DNA from: Candidatus Paceibacter sp. | GTDB lineage: Bacteria; Patescibacteriota; Minisyncoccia; Phycocordibacterales; JABAAK01 | Direction of reading: 5' to 3' | Assembly: GCA_014238475.1 (NCBI GenBank) | Contig: JABAAZ010000004.1 | Span: forward strand, 1-9,586 | DNA length: 9,586 bases | In this document: positions 7,175 through 9,586 of the stretch, piece by piece | Layout: each line of letters opens with the position of its first letter | How positions within the stretch are numbered: the first letter of the stretch is position 1 | The notes under the pieces: generated by a model | What the model saw: only the letters and a program-made list of their open reading frames with translations | Databases searched by the model: none | Told to the model about the DNA's origin: nothing | Made by a program: the position numbers and the translations under genes

Positions 7175-7633
7175 ATGGACTTATATGAGCAACTAAACAC
7201 AGATATTGTCTCTGCAATAAAAAATAAAGGTGATACTGTACTACTGAATACTTTAAGAAACATAAAAAATTCAATTGTGAATGAAAACATAGAATTAAGA
7301 AAAAAAACAGATTCTGGTGTTGATGATAATAAATTTTTAGAAATTGTAATAAAATTAACAAAACAAAGAAAAGATTCTATTGATCAATTCACAGTTGCCG
7401 GCCGAAATGATTTGATTGAAAAAGAAGAAAAGGAGCTAAAAATATTACAGACATACCTTCCAAAACAAATAAGTGATGCGGAATTAAAAAATATTGTGTT
7501 TTCACACATTAAAAAATTGGATGCCTCTTCACTAAAAGATATGGGAAGAGTTATACAGTCTGTAATCTCTGAAGTTGGTATGAGTGCAGAAAAAAGCAAA
7601 ATATCTTTAATCGTAAAAGAAAATTTAAGTTAA
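7175..7633 (+). CDS. yqeY: GatB/YqeY domain-containing protein
   Basis: A 152-residue stand-alone YqeY protein, the normal length. The family shares its helical domain with the C-terminus of GatB, the tRNA-binding subunit of the tRNA-dependent amidotransferase; the role of the free-standing form is not established, though a link to tRNA metabolism is often assumed. Seen: an N-terminal helical half with LNTDIVSAIKNKG and TLRNIKNSI, the conserved KQRKDSIDQF (63-72), AGRNDLIEKEEKEL (75-88), YLPKQIS (94-100), and the small C-terminal domain with SSLKDMGRV (118-126). No gatB, gatA or gatC is in the window. Start fixed by the typical MxLxEQL-like N-terminus and by an upstream -10 box; no Shine-Dalgarno. 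Its last codons overlap the end of the convergent CNNM gene by 9 bases (7625-7633). Confidence 0.93.
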   Translation: MDLYEQLNTDIVSAIKNKGDTVLLNTLRNIKNSIVNENIELRKKTDSGVDDNKFLEIVIKLTKQRKDSIDQFTVAGRNDLIEKEEKELKILQTYLPKQISDAELKNIVFSHIKKLDASSLKDMGRVIQSVISEVGMSAEKSKISLIVKENLS

Positions 7634-7641
7634 TTTTTTTT
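7616..7641 (+). terminator. Possible weak AT-only hairpin at the yqeY/CNNM convergent ends
   Basis: Bases 7616-7625 can pair with 7632-7641 (ten pairs, one of them G-T) around a TAAGTT loop, spanning both stop codons. The plus-strand copy runs into T-rich sequence (through about 7652). There are no G-C pairs, so the stem is weak and the T-run lies inside it, unlike a standard intrinsic terminator. It is listed because it is the only hairpin at a convergent junction here. Confidence 0.2.
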
Positions 7642-8662
7642 CAGATTTTTTTATATTCTTCACACGTGCATCTACACGAAGATCTCTATTTTTGTCTGTT
7701 TCATCAACAATGTCACCAACTATCTCTTCTAAAACATCTTCAAGTGTTACAACACCTAAAATAGTTCCAAAATCATCTTTTACTACGGCAATATGTATTT
7801 TTATTTTTTGAAACTCTTTTAACAAAGTTCTTATGGTCATTTTTGGTGAAATAATAGGTACATCAAAAACACACTTCTTTACAGTTTCTTTTTTATCCTC
7901 AGAGTTAACAAAAACAAAAAGCAAGTCTTGTTTTCTTACAGCTCCTGTTATATCGTCAGTGGTGTTTCCATATACTATTAATCTCGAATGTGGTGTTTTT
8001 TCTAGAAAAGAAATCTTATCTTTGATAAGGTCTTTTTCGTATAAAGCAGTGATAACATTTTTAGGTGTCATTATTTGTGATGCAATTATTTTATCCAATT
8101 TAAAAACATTCTCTACTGTTTTATATTCGTGATCATCTAAAACACCTCCTCTTTTACTCTCCGCAGCTAAAAACAATATTTCTTCTTGTGAACTAAAATC
8201 TTTTGGTGCTTTATGTATTTTTTTTGTTATTAAAATAATTACCTTAAGAAATGGGGAAAAGATTTGAACCATTATCTTAATTGGAGTAGAAAGTGAATGT
8301 GCCACCTTTTCTGAGAAAGAAACACCTATTCCTTTAGGAATTATTTCTCCGACCAATATGATTCCAACTGTGATAAAACCAGACAAAATACCAATACCTA
8401 GACTATTAAAAAGTTGTGCAGAGATAATACCAACAAATATGCTACCGAGAATATTTATCAAATTATTTAAAACAACTATAACAACTATAGTCTTATCAAT
8501 ATTTTTTTTCAACCATAATAAATTTTTTGAACCCGCAACATTGTTTTTTACATTTGTTTCTATTCGGCTATCAGAGATTGCAAACAATGAACTCTCTGTC
8601 AAAGAAAAAAATGCAGATCCAATTAAAATAAATATAATAAGCGATATTAAGAAAATAATCAT
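7625..8662 (-). CDS. CNNM/DUF21 and CBS-domain transporter (hemolysin C/CorC-like), short form
   Basis: A 345-residue inner-membrane protein of the CNNM family, associated in other bacteria with Mg2+ (and sometimes Co2+ or Na+) transport. The membrane domain covers about 1-150: a first helix followed by SLTESSLFAISDSRIE (20-35), two further helices (about 57-108), the conserved GEIIPKGIG (105-113) and a fourth segment (about 127-148). After an acidic helical stretch come two CBS motifs: the first from MTPKN (198-202), the second ending in TLEDVLEEIVGDIVDE (306-321), which usually bind adenine nucleotides and gate transport. The CorC/HlyC C-terminal domain usual in longer members is missing; the protein ends about 24 residues after the second CBS motif with a lysine-rich tail. 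No Shine-Dalgarno. The 99 bp upstream contain two promoter candidates and a tiny reading frame. The 3' end overlaps yqeY by 9 bases. Confidence 0.92.
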   Translation of the reverse strand: MIIFLISLIIFILIGSAFFSLTESSLFAISDSRIETNVKNNVAGSKNLLWLKKNIDKTIVVIVVLNNLINILGSIFVGIISAQLFNSLGIGILSGFITVGIILVGEIIPKGIGVSFSEKVAHSLSTPIKIMVQIFSPFLKVIILITKKIHKAPKDFSSQEEILFLAAESKRGGVLDDHEYKTVENVFKLDKIIASQIMTPKNVITALYEKDLIKDKISFLEKTPHSRLIVYGNTTDDITGAVRKQDLLFVFVNSEDKKETVKKCVFDVPIISPKMTIRTLLKEFQKIKIHIAVVKDDFGTILGVVTLEDVLEEIVGDIVDETDKNRDLRVDARVKNIKKSEKKLT

Positions 8663-8669
8663 TTTTTAT

Positions 8670-8729
8670 TTAAAATAGTGTTTTACTTAAAGAGGTGTTT
8701 TTTTGCTTTATTGTAGTTATAAATATCAT
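8670..8729 (-). CDS. Possible 19-codon leader reading frame upstream of the CNNM gene
   Basis: A short frame, MIFITTIKQKNTSLSKTLF, starts about 9 bases after the predicted +1 of a perfect extended -10 promoter and stops 7 bases before the CNNM start codon. There is no Shine-Dalgarno, as for all genes here. The composition (hydrophobic start, then polar and basic) suggests no known peptide. In such AT-rich sequence a 19-codon frame may arise by chance; its only support is its position between a strong promoter and the gene. Confidence 0.2.
   Translation of the reverse strand: MIFITTIKQKNTSLSKTLF
8672..8677 (-). promoter_or_regulatory. Proximal -10 candidate for the CNNM gene
   Basis: Minus-strand TATTTT ends 9 bases before the ATG at 8662, so a transcript from it would have about 3 leader bases, matching the pattern at the other genes. 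The hexamer has two mismatches and no clear -35, making it the weakest of the series; the distal promoter at 8745-8753 may be the real one. Confidence 0.25.
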
Positions 8730-8744
8730 GTTTTTTGTTAGTGA

Positions 8745-8753
8745 ATTATACCA
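8745..8753 (-). promoter_or_regulatory. Perfect extended -10 promoter, distal, upstream of the CNNM gene
   Basis: Minus-strand TGGTATAAT is a perfect extended -10, placed 9 bases after the uvrC stop codon. The predicted +1 is an A near 8738, leaving about 75 bases of leader before the CNNM gene, the only long leader in the window. It may drive the CNNM gene, the small frame at 8670-8729, or a short RNA. Confidence 0.5.
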
Positions 8754-8761
8754 CAGCCAAA

Positions 8762-9586
8762 TTAAGATATTAATTTCCTATTCTTCTTTTTATGACTTGC
8801 TAACGAAAATCTATGAGATTCGGCATTTACTGATAATATGTCTGCTTCTAAGTCCATAAACAGTTTACTTCCTAGTACTTCACGAGCACTGTGTTTTATG
8901 TCTTTTACGACTGAAACAACTGGAATAGAATATCCTTCTTTTTTTATTACACTTTTTGCTGTTTTTATATGTGCTTTACCGCCGTCAATAACTATTAAAT
9001 TAGGTAATTGCCATTCTGTGTGTTTAAACCTTCTCTCTAAAATTTCTTTTATAGCACCGATATCATCTCCATCAGATGAAGTGTTTATATTAAATTTTCT
9101 ATAGTCTTTTTTTTTAAAAATACCATCCTCACACACAATCATAACACCAACAGCATTTTTACCAAAAGTATGTGATACATCATACCCTTCTATTCTAAAA
9201 AACGATCTTGCTCCTTCAACATTTTGTTTTTTAATCAATGTGATGTCATTTATATGCTCTAACAAATATATTTTTGTTTTTATTTTTTGGGCATTTTCAA
9301 ATTCTTTTTTTTTAGCACATTTGTGCATTTCTTTATATAATTTTTCAATCAACTTTTCTTTCTTACCTTCAAAAAACATTACTATTTCCTTAATAGTTTT
9401 TTTGTATTCTTTTTCATTCATTTTGTTTCCGCAGGTGCCAGGACACAACCCAAGTTCCCAATTAAAACAGGGTTTGTTTTTTTTATCTTTGTTATACACC
9501 CTGCACTTATCTCTAAATGGAAAAATTTTTCTTGTTATCTTTAACACTTCTTTTAGGATATTGTTATTTGCAAATGGACCGAACTG
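8762..9586 (-). CDS. uvrC: UvrABC excinuclease subunit C, C-terminal part; lacks the HhH tail
   Basis: Nuclease subunit of nucleotide excision repair, which cuts the damaged strand on both sides of a lesion. The first 274 visible residues begin inside the protein: the frame runs open to the right edge and reads QFGPFANN before the GTG at 9547, so that GTG is not the start and the GIY-YIG domain lies outside. Seen (fragment numbering): FGPF and KIFPFR; four cysteines 28, 40, 48 and 52 with spacing X11, X7, X3, identical to the iron-sulfur cysteines of E. coli UvrC; the UVR motif around EFENAQKIK (95-103); the RNase H-like nuclease domain with catalytic Asp136 (GYDVSH), Asp201 (VIDGGKAH) and His258 (ESHRF). 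The protein stops at a TAA 16 residues after that His, so the usual C-terminal helix-hairpin-helix pair is absent, and the following 99 bp do not encode it. Confidence 0.95.
   Translation of the reverse strand, partial: QFGPFANNNILKEVLKITRKIFPFRDKCRVYNKDKKNKPCFNWELGLCPGTCGNKMNEKEYKKTIKEIVMFFEGKKEKLIEKLYKEMHKCAKKKEFENAQKIKTKIYLLEHINDITLIKKQNVEGARSFFRIEGYDVSHTFGKNAVGVMIVCEDGIFKKKDYRKFNINTSSDGDDIGAIKEILERRFKHTEWQLPNLIVIDGGKAHIKTAKSVIKKEGYSIPVVSVVKDIKHSAREVLGSKLFMDLEADILSVNAESHRFSLASHKKKNRKLIS

Noticed and set aside
8358..8678. Plus-strand frame of 106 codons opposite the CNNM gene
   Set aside because: Antisense shadow of the membrane domain; no recognisable features.
9545..9547. GTG as the start of uvrC
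   Set aside because: The same frame stays open to the window edge and reads QFGPFANN, matching the FGPF segment that precedes KIFPFR in UvrC; the gene is cut by the window end.
1..9586. Search for CRISPR arrays, insertion sequences, tRNA genes, toxin-antitoxin pairs or defence genes
   Set aside because: No spaced direct repeats, no transposase-like protein, no cloverleaf-like sequence and no unassigned gene large enough for such a system; the window is filled by recognisable housekeeping genes.

Overview
The window is very AT-rich (clearly below 40% GC by eye) and tightly packed. It holds nine protein genes, two of them cut by the window ends, and no RNA genes, mobile elements, CRISPR arrays or prophage. 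The gene set, the short intergenic gaps, the overlapping convergent ends and the complete lack of Shine-Dalgarno sequences fit a reduced-genome bacterium of the Candidate Phyla Radiation (Patescibacteria), most likely Parcubacteria-like. This placement is inferred from style and protein flavour, not from a marker phylogeny. Every stop codon visible is TAA or TAG, and TGA is not read as an amino acid in any of the genes.

Layout from left to right: the N-terminus of a membrane-anchored protein, probably an S41 (CtpA-like) peptidase (minus, 1-204); cysS, cysteinyl-tRNA synthetase (plus, 240-1634); dnaB, replicative helicase (minus, 1631-3028); rplU, ribosomal protein bL21 (minus, 3161-3493); rmuC (minus, 3532-4452); a P-type cation ATPase with unusual motif residues (minus, 4460-7150); a YqeY-family protein (plus, 7175-7633); a short CNNM/CBS transporter (minus, 7625-8662); and the C-terminal part of a short UvrC (minus, 8762-9586, running off the right edge).

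The genes are housekeeping: translation (cysS, rplU, yqeY by its amidotransferase-like domain), replication and repair (dnaB, rmuC, uvrC), and ion transport (the ATPase and CNNM). They do not form one pathway. Although six genes on the minus strand follow one another, nearly every one has its own -10 box, so this is a row of single-gene units rather than an operon.

The main observation is promoter architecture. All eight complete or 5'-complete genes have a TATAAT-like hexamer ending 5-11 bases before the start codon and no ribosome binding site, which predicts leaderless or nearly leaderless mRNAs. This pattern also corrects two starts (cysS and rmuC). Two divergent gene pairs are driven from extremely small gaps: 35 bp with two mirrored extended -10 elements sharing one CATG, and 24 bp with two -10 boxes lying on the same base pairs. 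Other points worth checking are the altered ion-site and catalytic-motif residues in the ATPase, the missing helix-hairpin-helix tail of UvrC, and a strong promoter plus 19-codon reading frame ahead of the CNNM gene. I see no convincing new defence or mobile system here.
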